A stretch of DNA of 64,000 nucleotides, from assembly GCF_046630445.1 (NCBI RefSeq), contig NC_092339.1, positions 75,720,001 to 75,784,000 on the forward strand. The letters run 5' to 3'. Each line of letters begins with the position of its first letter. The first letter of the stretch is position 1. This stretch comes from Rutidosis leptorrhynchoides (lineage: Eukaryota > Streptophyta > Magnoliopsida > Asterales > Asteraceae). The notes beneath the pieces were generated by a model. The model saw nothing but the letters and a program-made list of their open reading frames with translations. It was not told the DNA's origin and did no database searches. The translations under genes were made by a program, and so were the position numbers. Positions 34,623 through 46,116 of this stretch are shown piece by piece.

Positions 34623-37600
34623 TGAAATTTCCCGTTCTTATTGATTAAAAACGTTCCATATTAATTGATTTCGTTGCGAGGTTTTGACCTCTATATGAGA
34701 CGTTTTTCAAAGACTGCATTCATTTTAAAACAAACCATAACCTTTATTTCATCAATAAAGGTTTAAAAAGCTTTACGTAGATTATCAAATAATGATAATC
34801 TAAAATATCCTGTTTACACACGACCATTACATAATGGTTTACAATACAAATATGTTACATCGAAATCAGTTTCTTGAATGCAGTTTTTACACAATATCAT
34901 ACAAACATGGACTCCAAATCTTGTCCTTATTTTAGTATGCAACAGCGGAAGCTCTTAGTATTCACCTGAGAATAAACATGCTTTAAACGTCAACAAAAAT
35001 GTTGGTGAGTTATAGGTTTAACCTATATATATATCAAATCGTAACAATAGACCACAAGATTTCATATTTCAATACACATCCCATACATAGAGATAAAAAT
35101 CATTCATATGGTGAACACCTGGTAACCGACATTAACAAGATGCATATATAAGAATATCTCCATCATTGCGGGACACCCTTCAGATATGATATAAATTTCG
35201 AAGTACTAAAGCATTCGGTACTTTGGATGGGGTTTGTTAGGCCCAATAGATCTATCTTTAGGATTCGCGTCAATTAGGGTGTCTGTTCCCTAATTCTTAG
35301 ATTACCAAACTTAATAAAAAGGGGTATATTCGATTTCGATAATTCAACCATAGAATGTAGTTTCACGTACTTGTGTCTATTTTGTAAATTATTTATAAAA
35401 CCTGCATGTATTCTCATCCCAAAAATATTAGATTTTAAAAGTGGGACTATAACTCACTTTCACAGATTTTTACTTCGTCGGGAAGTAAGACTTGGCCACT
35501 AGTTGATTCACGAACCTATAACAATATATACATATATATCAAAGTATGTTCAAAATATATTTACAACACTTTTAATATATTTTGATGTTTTAAGTTTATT
35601 AAGTCAGCTGTCCTCGTTAGTAACCTACAACTAGTTGTCCACAGTTAGATGTACAGAAATAAATCGATAAATATTATCTTGAATCAATCCACGACCCAGT
35701 GTATACGTATCTCAGTATTGATCACAACTCAAACTATATATATTTTGGAATCAACCTTAACCCTGTATAGCTAACTCCAACATTCACATATAGAGTGTCT
35801 ATGGTTGTTCCGAAATATATATAGATGTGTCGACATGATAGGTCGAAACATTGTATACGTGTCTATGGTATCTCAAGATTACATAATATACAATACAAGT
35901 TGATTAAGTTATGGTTGGAATATATTTGTTACCAATTTTCACGTAGCTAAAATGAGAATAATTATCCAATCTTGTTTTACCCATAACTTCTTCATTTTAA
36001 ATCCGTTTTGAGTGAATCAAATTGCTATGGTTTCATATTGAACTCTATTTTATGAATATAAACAGAAAAAGTATAGGTTTATAGTCGGAAAAATAAGTTA
36101 CAAGTCATTTTTGTAAAGGTAGTCATTTCAGTCGAAAGAACGACGTCTAGATGACCATTTTAGAAAACATACTTCCACTTTGAGTTTAACCATAATTTTT
36201 GGATATAGTTTCATGTTCATAATAAAAATCATTTTTTCAAAATAACAACTTTTAAATCAAAGTTTATCATAGTTTTTAATTAACTAACCCAAAACAGCCC
36301 GCGGTGTTACTACGACGGCGTAAATCCGGTTTTACGGTGTTTTTTGTGTTTTCAGGTTTTAAATCATTAAGTTACCATATCATATAGATATAGAACATGT
36401 GTTTAGTTGATTTTAAAAGTCAAGTTATAAGGATTAACTTTTGTTTGCGAACACGTTTAGAATTAACTAAACTATGTTCTAGTGATTACAAGTTTAAAAC
36501 TTCGAATAAGATAGCTTTATATGTATGAATCGAATGATGTTATGAACATCATTACTACCTTAAGTTCCTTGGATAAACCTACTGGAAAAGAGAAAAATGG
36601 ATCTAGCTTCAACGGATCCTTGGATGGCTCGAAGTTCTTGAAGCAGAATCATGACACGAAAACAAGTTCAAGTAAGATCATCACTTGAAATAAGATTGTT
36701 ATAGTTATAGAAATTGAACCAAAGTTTAAATATGATTATTACCTTGTATTAGAATGATAACCTAGTGTAAGAAACAAAGATTTCTTGAGGTTGGATGATC
36801 ACCTTACAAGATTGGAAGTGAGCTAGCAAACTTGAAAGTATTCTTGATTTTATGTAACTAGAACTTGTAGAATATATGAAGAACACTTAGAACTTGAAGA
36901 TAGAACTTGAGAGAGATCAATTAGATGAAGAAAATTGAAGAATTAAAGTGTTTGTAGGTGTTTTTGGTCGTTGGTGTATGGATTAGATATAAAGGATATG
37001 TAATTTTGTTTTCATGTAAATAAGTCATGAATGATTACTCATATTTTTGTAATTTTATGAGATATTTCATGCTAGTTGCCAAATGATGGTTCCCACATGT
37101 GTTAGGTGACTCACATGGGCTGCTAATAGCTGATCATTGGAGTATATATACCAATAGTACATACATCTAAAAGCTGTGTATTGTACGAGTACGAATACGG
37201 GTGCATACGAGTAGAATTGTTGATGAAACTGAACGAGGATGTAATTGTAAGCATTTTTGTTAAGTAGAAGTATTTTGATAAGTGTATTGAAGTCTTTAAA
37301 AAGTGTATAAATACATATTAAAACACCACATGTATGTACATTTTAACTGAGTCGTTAAGTCATCGTTAGTCGTTACATGTAAGTGTTGTTTTGAAACCTT
37401 TAGGTTAACGATCTTGTTAAATGTTGTTAACCCAATGTTTATAATATCAAATGAGATTTTAAATTATTATATTATCATGATATTATCATGTATGAATATC
37501 TCTTAATATGATATATATACATTAAATGTCTTTACAATGATAATCATTACATATATGTCTCGTTTAAAAATCATTAAGTTAGTAGTCTTGTTTTTACATA

Positions 37601-37884
37601 TGTAGTTCATTGTTAATATACTTAATGATATGTTTACTTATCATAGTATCATGTTAACTATATATATATATATATATATCCATATATATGTCATCATATA
37701 GTTTTTACAAGTTTTAACGTTCGTGAATCACCGGTCAACTTGGGTGGTCAATTGTCTATATAAAACATATTTCAATTAATCAAGTCTTAACAAGTTTGAT
37801 TGCTTAACATGTTGGAAACATTTAATCATGTAAATATCAATCTCAATTAATATATATAAACATGGAAAAGTTCGGGTCACTACA
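34623..37884 (-). mobile_element. Solo LTR of the E3 family
   Basis: 3,262-bp copy of the E3 LTR with both canonical ends (plus strand TGAAATTTCCCG ... TCACTACA), flanked by CAACA on both sides (34,618-34,622 and 37,885-37,889). There is no internal region. Such solo LTRs arise by recombination between the two LTRs of a full insertion. It has many more differences from the E3 LTRs than these have from each other, so it is older. Confidence 0.9.
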
Positions 37885-38822
37885 CAACACAACCTATCTA
37901 AGGGCAATATTAAAAGTACAAGCATGCATAATCCTATATACTCGAGCACTAGTCAGGGATACACTATTAATATGTAAAAATTAATTTACGAGTACTCACG
38001 TATCAATATTGAGATTCAATATTGCAGGAAAGGTACGTAGACGCAACGGAGACGATAAACACTAGATTGACCTCATGAGCATACCCATGAACCATACCCA
38101 TACCTCCATAGCTATAACCCATAATTTCCTTAGCCCTATCCCACTCACAAAACAGTTTTTTTAAAACTCGTTTCAGATCACTCGAGCAGCACTCCGTCGT
38201 AGTATTTTATGTATAATACTAAAAATAATAATAATACTCCTAACCAAACCATAAGGTTAATATTAATCTTAATAATAATAATATTATTATTAATAATAAT
38301 TATTATAATTAGTAGATATATAGAGAGATTAAGAGACGAGATAGATGAATGAATGAATATAAATAAGAAACTGGATACTTTCGATATTTAAAGGGATTAG
38401 TCTCACCAACTACCTCATGCGCATGACTTACCAAACTGGCACACCGTTTTTGCTTCATAATAGCACGTAGTTTATTAGTTAACATAATATAATATTATTT
38501 AATCTATAGAATTAATTAAATATTATATTATATTTACGCTCATGGTAAAAATATAATTTTTACAAAAATGACTCGTACGTTGTTACTCGACTCATGTACC
38601 ACTTTTGGTTTTTCGAGTGCACTTTCGTACGTTTAGAAAACTAGCCTTTTACGTTACGCGACGTGTACCTTTAGTAATAGTTTGATTTATTCATCAATAA
38701 ATTACATTGTAAAAATGTATCTTATAAAATTTGAGCATCGTGGTCATTTGCTTCTATAAATCAGTGACTCGTTGTTTACCAAAATATTTTATTTTAAATT
38801 AAGATGTTTTATGACGAGATTA

Positions 38823-38876
<54 letters not shown>

Positions 38877-39717
38877 TTTTAGAAATATAAATTTTGTATC
38901 CAAAATCTTTCATCTAACTATATAACATTTAGTTTTTCAAAACTATTTATTTTTCAAAGTTTATTTTCATTTCATTTAGGAAAATAGTTTAGCGCGTAAC
39001 GTTTTTCTTTTTAAGAATTTAAATGGATACAAGTACTAATCGTTTTTAAATATCAATTGCGTCACTAGGCGGGTGTTACTACCGTATACTTAATTTAAAA
39101 ACATATATATTTAATGAACACTTTTTAAATACACGTTACAACCAATATTTCAACTTACGTTTATTTATTTAAAGGGAGTTTAGATAGACAAGTCCTATTA
39201 TATCAAAAAGCGTTGCGTACGTCTGAAATCAATTCAATTGATTACTATGTAATTTAGTCTTCCACTAGTTTTTGTCTAATTCTTGATATTTGACACATTG
39301 TTCTTATATGCAAATCACTTTACCATTTTCCGAATATCGTTAAAAAGAAAATAGATTTCTTAAATCAAAGTGGACCTCTCAACAGAGACTCGTAAATCAT
39401 AATTCAATGTATCTGATAATTTAATCATTAAATCTTATCTTTTAATTTCATCGATAAACATATTAAAACGGATACAATCATGTAAAGCATTAAATCTAAT
39501 ATTTTGTTTACGTTTCAAGTTATAATATATATACACATATGCATATATAATCATATCCGTTTAATGGTTCGTGAATCGTCGGAGTTTGGTCGAGGTTAAA
39601 TGAATGTATGAACATAGTTTAAAATTTTTGAGATTCAACTTACAAACATTGCTTATCATGTCAGGAATATATAAAGATTAAAGTTTAAATTTGGTTGGAA
39701 ATTTCCTGGTTGTCACA
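37885..39717 (-). mobile_element. Chromovirus-type LTR end, abutting E2
   Basis: In minus sense it starts TGTGACAACCAGGAAATTTC at 39,717 and has the same terminal layout as the LTR ending at 3,011. The body includes a TTCAATATTGCAGGAAAGGT block near 38,010 and a (TA)n at 38,826-38,873. The solo LTR to the left may be inserted in it, since its other end was not found up to 37,885. It meets E2 within the linker ahead of the retropepsin-like domain. Confidence 0.5.
38826..38873. repeat. (TA)n microsatellite
   Basis: About 24 TA units. Confidence 0.95.
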
Positions 39718-40717
39718 ATACAGACCACCCATCCCGTTTCCAAGAAAAGGAGTTGAGTATGAGCAAGTAATAGGTAATAAAGTTTGTGATACCTCTGGAA
39801 AGAAGATGAAGAATAATAAAGTACAAGAAACAAAAACCATAAAGATAAACCCGGTGAAGACAGTTCCACCGAAACCTCCACCCAGGTTGGGTGATCCGGG
39901 TGAATTTATTGTTCCTTGTCTACTTAGTGATTGTGTCATGTATGATGCACTAGCAGATTTAGGTGCGAGTGTGAGTGTTATGCCTCTTTTATTATATAAG
40001 AAATTAGGAGTAGGTGAGTTAAGTCTAACAGAGATGAGTGTTCGACTCTTTGATCAAACTATTAAGCACCCAGTTGGAATTGCTGAAAACCTACCCGTTC
40101 AAGTGGGTAATTTAACCTTTTTAGTCGAATTTATTGTCATTGACATAAAAGAGGACCCAAACATTCCTGTAATTTTAGGTCGACCATTCTTAGCATCCAC
40201 CGGGGCGTTATTTGATGTAAGAGAGGGTAGAATGACACTTAGTAATGATGAAAAATCGATCACCTTTATGATTCGAAAGTTTAAATCTCCACCAACCAAA
40301 ACTGTTGATCCAATAAAAATGATTGGTAAAAACCATGTTGTTTTACCAACTCCAACGGTAGTGCTTAGCAATAATAAAATGCCTAAGTGTGGAGAAAATG
40401 AAGTAACACCTAATGATGACTTGATAACAAAGAACCCCGTTGTTGATACAAAATTAAATGACCCCGTTATTAACAGTTCAATGAAGAAACTTATTAAACG
40501 GATTCGCGATGCAAAAACCAAGGGGAACTTTAAGTTATGTAACCGGTTAGTATCCAATCTATCGCCTAAAGAAAAGGCAAAACTAGTTGAATTTGTGGAT
40601 ATTACACAGGAATCCGACCAATGGCTTAAAGCAAAAGTCACAGATATGCAAGTTGATTATGGTCCAAGAGAAATTGACAATGAAGTTAATCTCAATTTCG
40701 ACACCACAGCTACCTAA
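39718..40717 (+). CDS. Retropepsin-like domain and tail of E2
   Basis: Open frame homologous to the 3,059-4,207 ORF of E1. Protease landmarks are [52 protein letters not shown]. The conserved tail follows ([32 protein letters not shown]). It ends with GPREIDNEVNLNF, which closely resembles a peptide found ahead of the protease domain in E1 ([13 protein letters not shown]). The integrase end is not present here. Confidence 0.75.
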
Positions 40718-41262
40718 GTGTGGGGAGATTCAAATGTTCTAAAACGAAAACGTTGTCTAGAGTTATTTGTTCTGTTCTCGTGTAGTTCCGAGAATGGAAT
40801 TCGATTGGTCTTTTCCACTAGCAGACACTAAAGAACTAGTTTTCTCCCCCCATTCTAAATTTTTGTTTTGTAGGTTTTGTATGAAATTAATATGCATTTT
40901 TAAATTTAAGTTTTTTGTGAATTTAAAAACAAAAATTACTTTATTTCATTAAGTTTAAAAAATAATTTCTAAAATTCATCGTAAGTTGAAGACTAGGTCA
41001 TGGAACCGAAATTGCTTTACCCGAGGGCGGGGCGACAAATTTTGTTATCATTATTTTTAATATTATTGATCTAAAGTATACCAAAAAAATTAAAAAAACC
41101 CAAAAAAAATCTTTGCTTTTAAAACAATCGCTTTAAAAACGACAAATTTTAAATTTTGTCGAGGGACGGACTAGGTAAACATACCGAAACTACCTAAAGT
41201 AAAAGGAAACAAAATTTTAAAAAATTATTCATTTAAATTGTTTTAATAAATAAAGGTTTTAT

Positions 41263-41354
<92 letters not shown>

Positions 41355-43156
41355 TGTAGTTTATCTTATGTACAAAACAGGGTAAAACATCGCACTTTCA
41401 AAGACTGACATTAAGTTCAGCAAAAGCTACTAATTTTAACGACAAGACGTAAAATATCAAATGTGATATAAAACAATATGTTTGCAAACTCGGTATTTTT
41501 AATCATTTTTCTACACTAATCACCCTCATGAATTTAAATTTTTACTGATTTCTTGCAAATGAGGGCATTGCATGATCTCAAGTGTGGGGAAGGGTTATAA
41601 ATTCTCTCGGGTTTACATTTAGTTTAATTGCCAAATTTTGTGAAAATTTGAAAAATTTTCAACTAAATGAATTCAAAATCATGTTTATACATATTTATGA
41701 ACGATAAAACTAGGTGTTAATGCCGAAATTATTGTTACCTCGGAGAGAACATAAATGGAGAAGCAACCCAAAACGTTAGAATTCATTTAAAATGGAATAG
41801 AGGAGAATAAAAAGGAAAAGAAAAGAATAAAAAAAAGCTAAGTATGGGAAGAATTTACTAATTTCTTTAAAACACATTTCACATATGTTTGTACAAGATT
41901 ATTGCAGGTACTTTTGTTTTGGACGATTTTAATCAGTTTTACCTAATTTACTGTAATATATTTGAAAGAAAGATGGATCTGCACGATGAATCAATTCCAT
42001 CATTAAAAGGAAGTAAAGTCTTCCAAAAAAGACATGTGCTTCTTGATTTAGGTCAGGAAGTTGTTGTCCAGACCAGCTGTAGGTTGACGAAAAATCTAGA
42101 AAAGTCATCTCTAAAATCAGCAGGAAATCCACGGACCTCAGCATCAAACAGGGTCGCCATGTGGTCAGACTTATCCTAACCATGAAAGGATCTGTCTCGT
42201 AAAATGGGGAGGGCGCCATGCAAATTAGCTTGATAAGACTAATGAATCAGACCCCCAGAACGGATAATCTCCTTAAAAGATTAAAAATCAGCTTTTAAGC
42301 CTGATATTACTCAATCCTTGAGATTGACTTTAAAGACTGAGAATTACAAACTCATGGAATTCAATGATATCTAAACTCGAGCTTGAACGAGAAAATATTT
42401 TGATCAAAATTAAAACCGATTTGTTTTCTAAAAACCTATTTTCAATGCGTTCATTACCATTGAACGTAAAATCCTAGAAATTCACCTGAAATTCATTAGG
42501 TCACCTGAATCAAATCAGGTGTCAACCGTAAGAACGGTGGTTACATAGCATGGTCGAAGACAGGACCTTGTGCCAGACCGAAAAACTATAGGGTGATCTT
42601 TACTATTGCTCCTACAAAGGATAGTAATTGCATCCGACACGTTTTAGACCATGAACATCTGCATGTCATTAGACATTGCCTTAACAGTTGCTTGTTCAAC
42701 GCTTTTCTTTACAACCGGACGGTAGTTTACCGAAAGGTAATATACAAAACAAGTATACTGGACGTGTTGCTTTTCTAATACAAGGATTAGTAAGTGGGTG
42801 ACACAAAACCATAAGTTTTGAGCTAAAATTTTCAAATCTAAAACCCACAAAACCCAAAAAAATAATTTGCAAACACCGGTGAAGGGTTATTCCGGAAAAC
42901 TTATCTAGGGTAAAAACTAGATTGAATTTTCAAAAAGATCAAATGTTTTCATAAAGATCCAATTTTCTTAAAAGATTTAAATTTTTATAGTCATGTGGAC
43001 TGTAAACCACATTGTTACTATCATTGTTTATACCGCCGTATCAAAATCACTAATGTATAAAGTGTGAGAATAAAAAAAATTGATTCGAGTGAAGTGTAAT
43101 TTAATTTCAAGTTCTGTATTGCTTGAGGACAAGCAATGTTCAAGTGTGGGGATATT
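40718..43156 (+). other. 3' non-coding region of E2
   Basis: Contains one copy of the GAACCGAAATT block (40,978-41,170), a (TA)n array at 41,266-41,351, the conserved MDLHDES block (~41,970-42,180) and the conserved CTTGAGGACAAGCAA plus purine tract (AAGTGTGGGGATATT) just before the LTR. Confidence 0.6.
41266..41351. repeat. (TA)n microsatellite at the E2 deletion junction
   Basis: About 43 TA units, exactly where E1 has the ~2.5-kb promoter module and ATHILA-type ORF. Confidence 0.95.
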
Positions 43157-43523
43157 TGATAGTGATCCAAATGAACATATATTTAGGCACAATATCCTTC
43201 CAATATGTAAAGCTTTTAGTTGTAATTGTTCTATTTACAAGTGATATTCATTTAAATAATAAAAGGTGAAGACAAAAGACAGATTCGACGATTTGAAGAC
43301 GCAAACGACCAAAAAGCTAAAAAGTACAAAGTATAATCCAAGTGGTTCAATTTATTGATGAGAAACATCTAAAAATTACAAGAGTACGAGCCGCAAAACG
43401 CAAAGTACAAGATATTAAATAGTACGCAAGGACGTTCGAAAATTCGGAACCGGGACATGAACCAACTATCAACGCGCGACGCAACGGAGCTAAAATTACA
43501 AATCAACTATGCACATGAATATA

Positions 43524-43567
<44 letters not shown>

Positions 43568-45084
43568 TATAAAATTATATATATATTATATATATTAAAT
43601 AAATATGTCGACAAGCTAGGAGCCAAAAAGTATGTGACCAGGAAATGACGGCCATGCGATCGCATGGCCAGAAGGCACAAAACTCATGCACTCGCATGAG
43701 TTACTGTAGCAGGCCACATTCTATAAAACTCATATTTTCTGGCCGAAATTAAACACACATCTTTTTCTCTTCCTTTATCTGTAATCAAATATATATATTT
43801 ATATTTATAATATTAAGTTTAAATTAAGTTTAATAATAATAATAATTGGGTTAATGTAAGAAACGTTTTAAGGTTTTGTAAGTCGGAACTCTGTCCGGGT
43901 AACGTTATGCGATTAATCACCACTGTAAGTTATGTTCTTCCTTTTTAAATTAATGTCTCGTAACTAAGTTATTATTATGCTTATTTGAGCCGAAGTAATT
44001 GTGATGTTGGGCTAAATATTAAAGATGGAGTTATTGGATTTTGTACCATAATTCGGGTTTGGACAAAAGACCGACACTTGTGGACATTGGACTATGAACT
44101 ATTAATAGATGGGGGGGTATTGTCTAATCGAATGACAACTCATTAGAATCTGTCGAACCTATCTTCAAATTAGTTAATCTAATAATTATTAAATGATTAT
44201 GCATGTCCTATTTAGTGACATTTATACGACATCTTTTACGATCATTTAATTAATTATTCGGGTTGGGTAATTGATTATTCAAACTGATCAAGTGGGTAAA
44301 TTAATGTTCATATCTTATTAAAACAGGGGTGGATTACATACAAGGGTAATTGGTATAATTGTTAACAAAGTATTAAAACCTTGGATTACACGCAGTCGAT
44401 AACCTGGTGTAATTATTAACAAAGTATTAAAACATTGTTACAGTTTGAATCCCTAATTAATTGGAATATTTGACTTCGGGAATAAGGTTAATTTGACGAG
44501 CATTTTATAATTATGACCGATGGATTATTATGGACAAAAATCAGGTAGGTATCAAATAAATCCAGGACAAAGGACAATTAACCCAGATAAATAAATTAAA
44601 ATCGAAACGTCAAACATCATGATTACAGAAGTTTAAATAAGCATAATACTTTTATTTCATATTTCATCGTACCTTTATTTACTGTCATTTTAATTACTGC
44701 AATTTACTTTATCGCAATTTAAATTCTGTTATTTATATTATCGTCATTTATCTTTACGCTTAAAATATAAAATCGACAAACAAGTCATTAAACGGTAAAA
44801 ACCTCCTTTTATAATAATATTACTATATATAATTATATGTATTTTATATAAATATAGTTGTTAAAAATATAGCGTTAAACTCAGCTAGCTCCCTGTGAAA
44901 CGAGCCGGACTTACTAAAAACTACACTACTCCACGATTAGGTACACTGCCTATAAGTGTTGTAGCAAGGTTTAAGTATATCCCATCTATATAAATAAATA
45001 AATAACTTGTGTAAAATTGTATCGTATTTAATAGTATTTCGCAATAAAAATATAACTATTTCGTACCCCTCTGCTTTAACATCA
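43157..45084 (+). repeat. E2 3' LTR (LTR-B)
   Basis: 1,928 bp, starting TGATAGTGATCCAAATGAAC and ending CTTTAACATCA. It holds the palindrome pair and TATAAAA (43,650-43,728) and a (TA)n at 43,529-43,563. Confidence 0.85.
43650..43728 (+). promoter_or_regulatory. Palindrome pair and TATA box in LTR-B
   Basis: Perfect 20-bp palindrome GGCCATGCGATCGCATGGCC at 43,650-43,669. A 22-bp near-palindrome with AACTCATG/CATGAGTT arms lies at 43,681-43,702. Centres are 32 bp apart; TATAAAA starts at 43,722, ~31 bp after the second centre. Confidence 0.7.
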
Positions 45085-45709
45085 ACATAGCACGAGAACA
45101 CTTAGTCAAATCTCATGCTGACTAAGAATACCTAGCACGAAAAACATTTTGTGCTTACTAAGAAGACTAAGCACCACAACTCGTGCTTACTAAGAAGACT
45201 AAGCACAAAAACACTTAGTCAAATTTCGAACTGACTAAGTCATTATAGTGACTAAAGGAAAATCACTTGGGTCCGGGTAATCTATCACTTAATGGGTGTA
45301 CACTCCGTACCTCCTAACCCATTTATAAGTGTAGACTAAATCCCTCAATTACACTAAATTTCCAACACTTTTTATGACTTCCGTACGTTGTTCGTTGAAG
45401 CTTATACTTATGTGATTTTTATGCTTTTGTTCACGTTTATGATGACCGGTTCTTCATTAAATTGTGTTTTTCTGTTGCGCTTCTATACGCTAACCGGATA
45501 GCGTATCATTATATATAAAGTATAATAATTGCAATATTCAAACAAAATGTCCAACATCCAAGTTACATTGACCAGAAAACAAAAGTTCACTAAAAAAACA
45601 TATTGAAAAGGATATCATCTTAAAATAATATCGTTGAATATGTTATAAAATTCAGTTAGCCTGTTACAAGAATATATCTACTACGTACACACATCTTCTA
45701 TCACGTTAC
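45085..45709. other. Intergenic DNA with short CTTAGTC/GACTAAG repeats
   Basis: Two copies of the 24-base GTGCTTACTAAG...TAAGCAC (45,151-45,174 and 45,183-45,206, 32-bp period) each form a 7-bp inverted repeat. Further CTTAGTC motifs lie at 45,100 and 45,215. No gene seen. Confidence 0.6.
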
Positions 45710-45965
45710 CACTACTACAACAATCGTTAATTTGACGTGTTAAAAAGCCTTTCCTTTTTTTCTCATCAACACGCCTAAATATGTTTAGTAACATATTTAG
45801 ACGTGTTCCTTTTTTCCTTTTTTCGTGTCAACATGTCTATATAGTAACGTATTTAGACGTGTTCCGCTCTTTTTCCTAATTAGACGTGTCCATTTGTTTA
45901 TATAGACGCGTTAATTTATTAACACGTCTATATATGGGGTCTAAATGAGAATAAATGTAGCAGTG
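45710..45965. mobile_element. CACTA-type MITE (256 bp)
   Basis: Starts CACTACTACA (45,710-45,719) and ends TGTAGCAGTG (45,956-45,965); the ends are inverted repeats with one mismatch. It is flanked by the 3-bp duplication TAC on both sides, as CACTA (CMC/EnSpm) transposases make. Inside, the motif AGACGTGTT/AACACGTCT and variants recur at least seven times in both orientations, like the subterminal transposase-binding repeats of this superfamily. No coding capacity, so non-autonomous. It ends 151 bp before the CYP81 start codon. Confidence 0.8.
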
Positions 45966-46041
45966 TACATTGACCTTTTGTTCTTGTACACAATGATTAC
46001 ATAGTCTGAGTTATAACATGTACGTATATGTATATATTATC

Positions 46042-46061
46042 TCGAGTATATATATACTCGA
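46042..46061. promoter_or_regulatory. Palindromic TATA-containing site before CYP81 gene 1
   Basis: TCGAGTATATATATACTCGA, a perfect 20-bp palindrome with a TATATATA core, 56-75 bp upstream of the start codon; a plausible core promoter element. Confidence 0.45.
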
Positions 46062-46116
46062 TACCATCTTGTAATTCTTAACTTAATACCTCTAAACTTG
46101 TTTACTTTTAATTTCC

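Larger units (their letters stand above)
39718..45084 (+). mobile_element. E2, second Athila-like copy (3' half) with 3' LTR
   Basis: Colinear with E1 from the linker ahead of the retropepsin-like domain to the end of the 3' LTR. Relative to E1 it lacks two blocks: the small Cys-containing ORF with one ~400-bp repeat, and the whole palindrome module plus ATHILA-type ORF. A (TA)n array lies at the second gap. There is no E3 insertion, so it shows the pre-insertion state of the GTTAC site. An old, incomplete copy. Confidence 0.85.

Noticed and set aside
32527-39717. LTR-A as the 5' LTR of E2
   Set aside because: LTR-A is preceded by the 3' internal end and polypurine tract of E1 and is not followed by a primer-binding site.
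3012-45084. E1 and E2 as a segmental duplication of the chromosome
   Set aside because: Homology stops at the element ends (LTR borders), and the flanks beyond differ; they are separate insertions.
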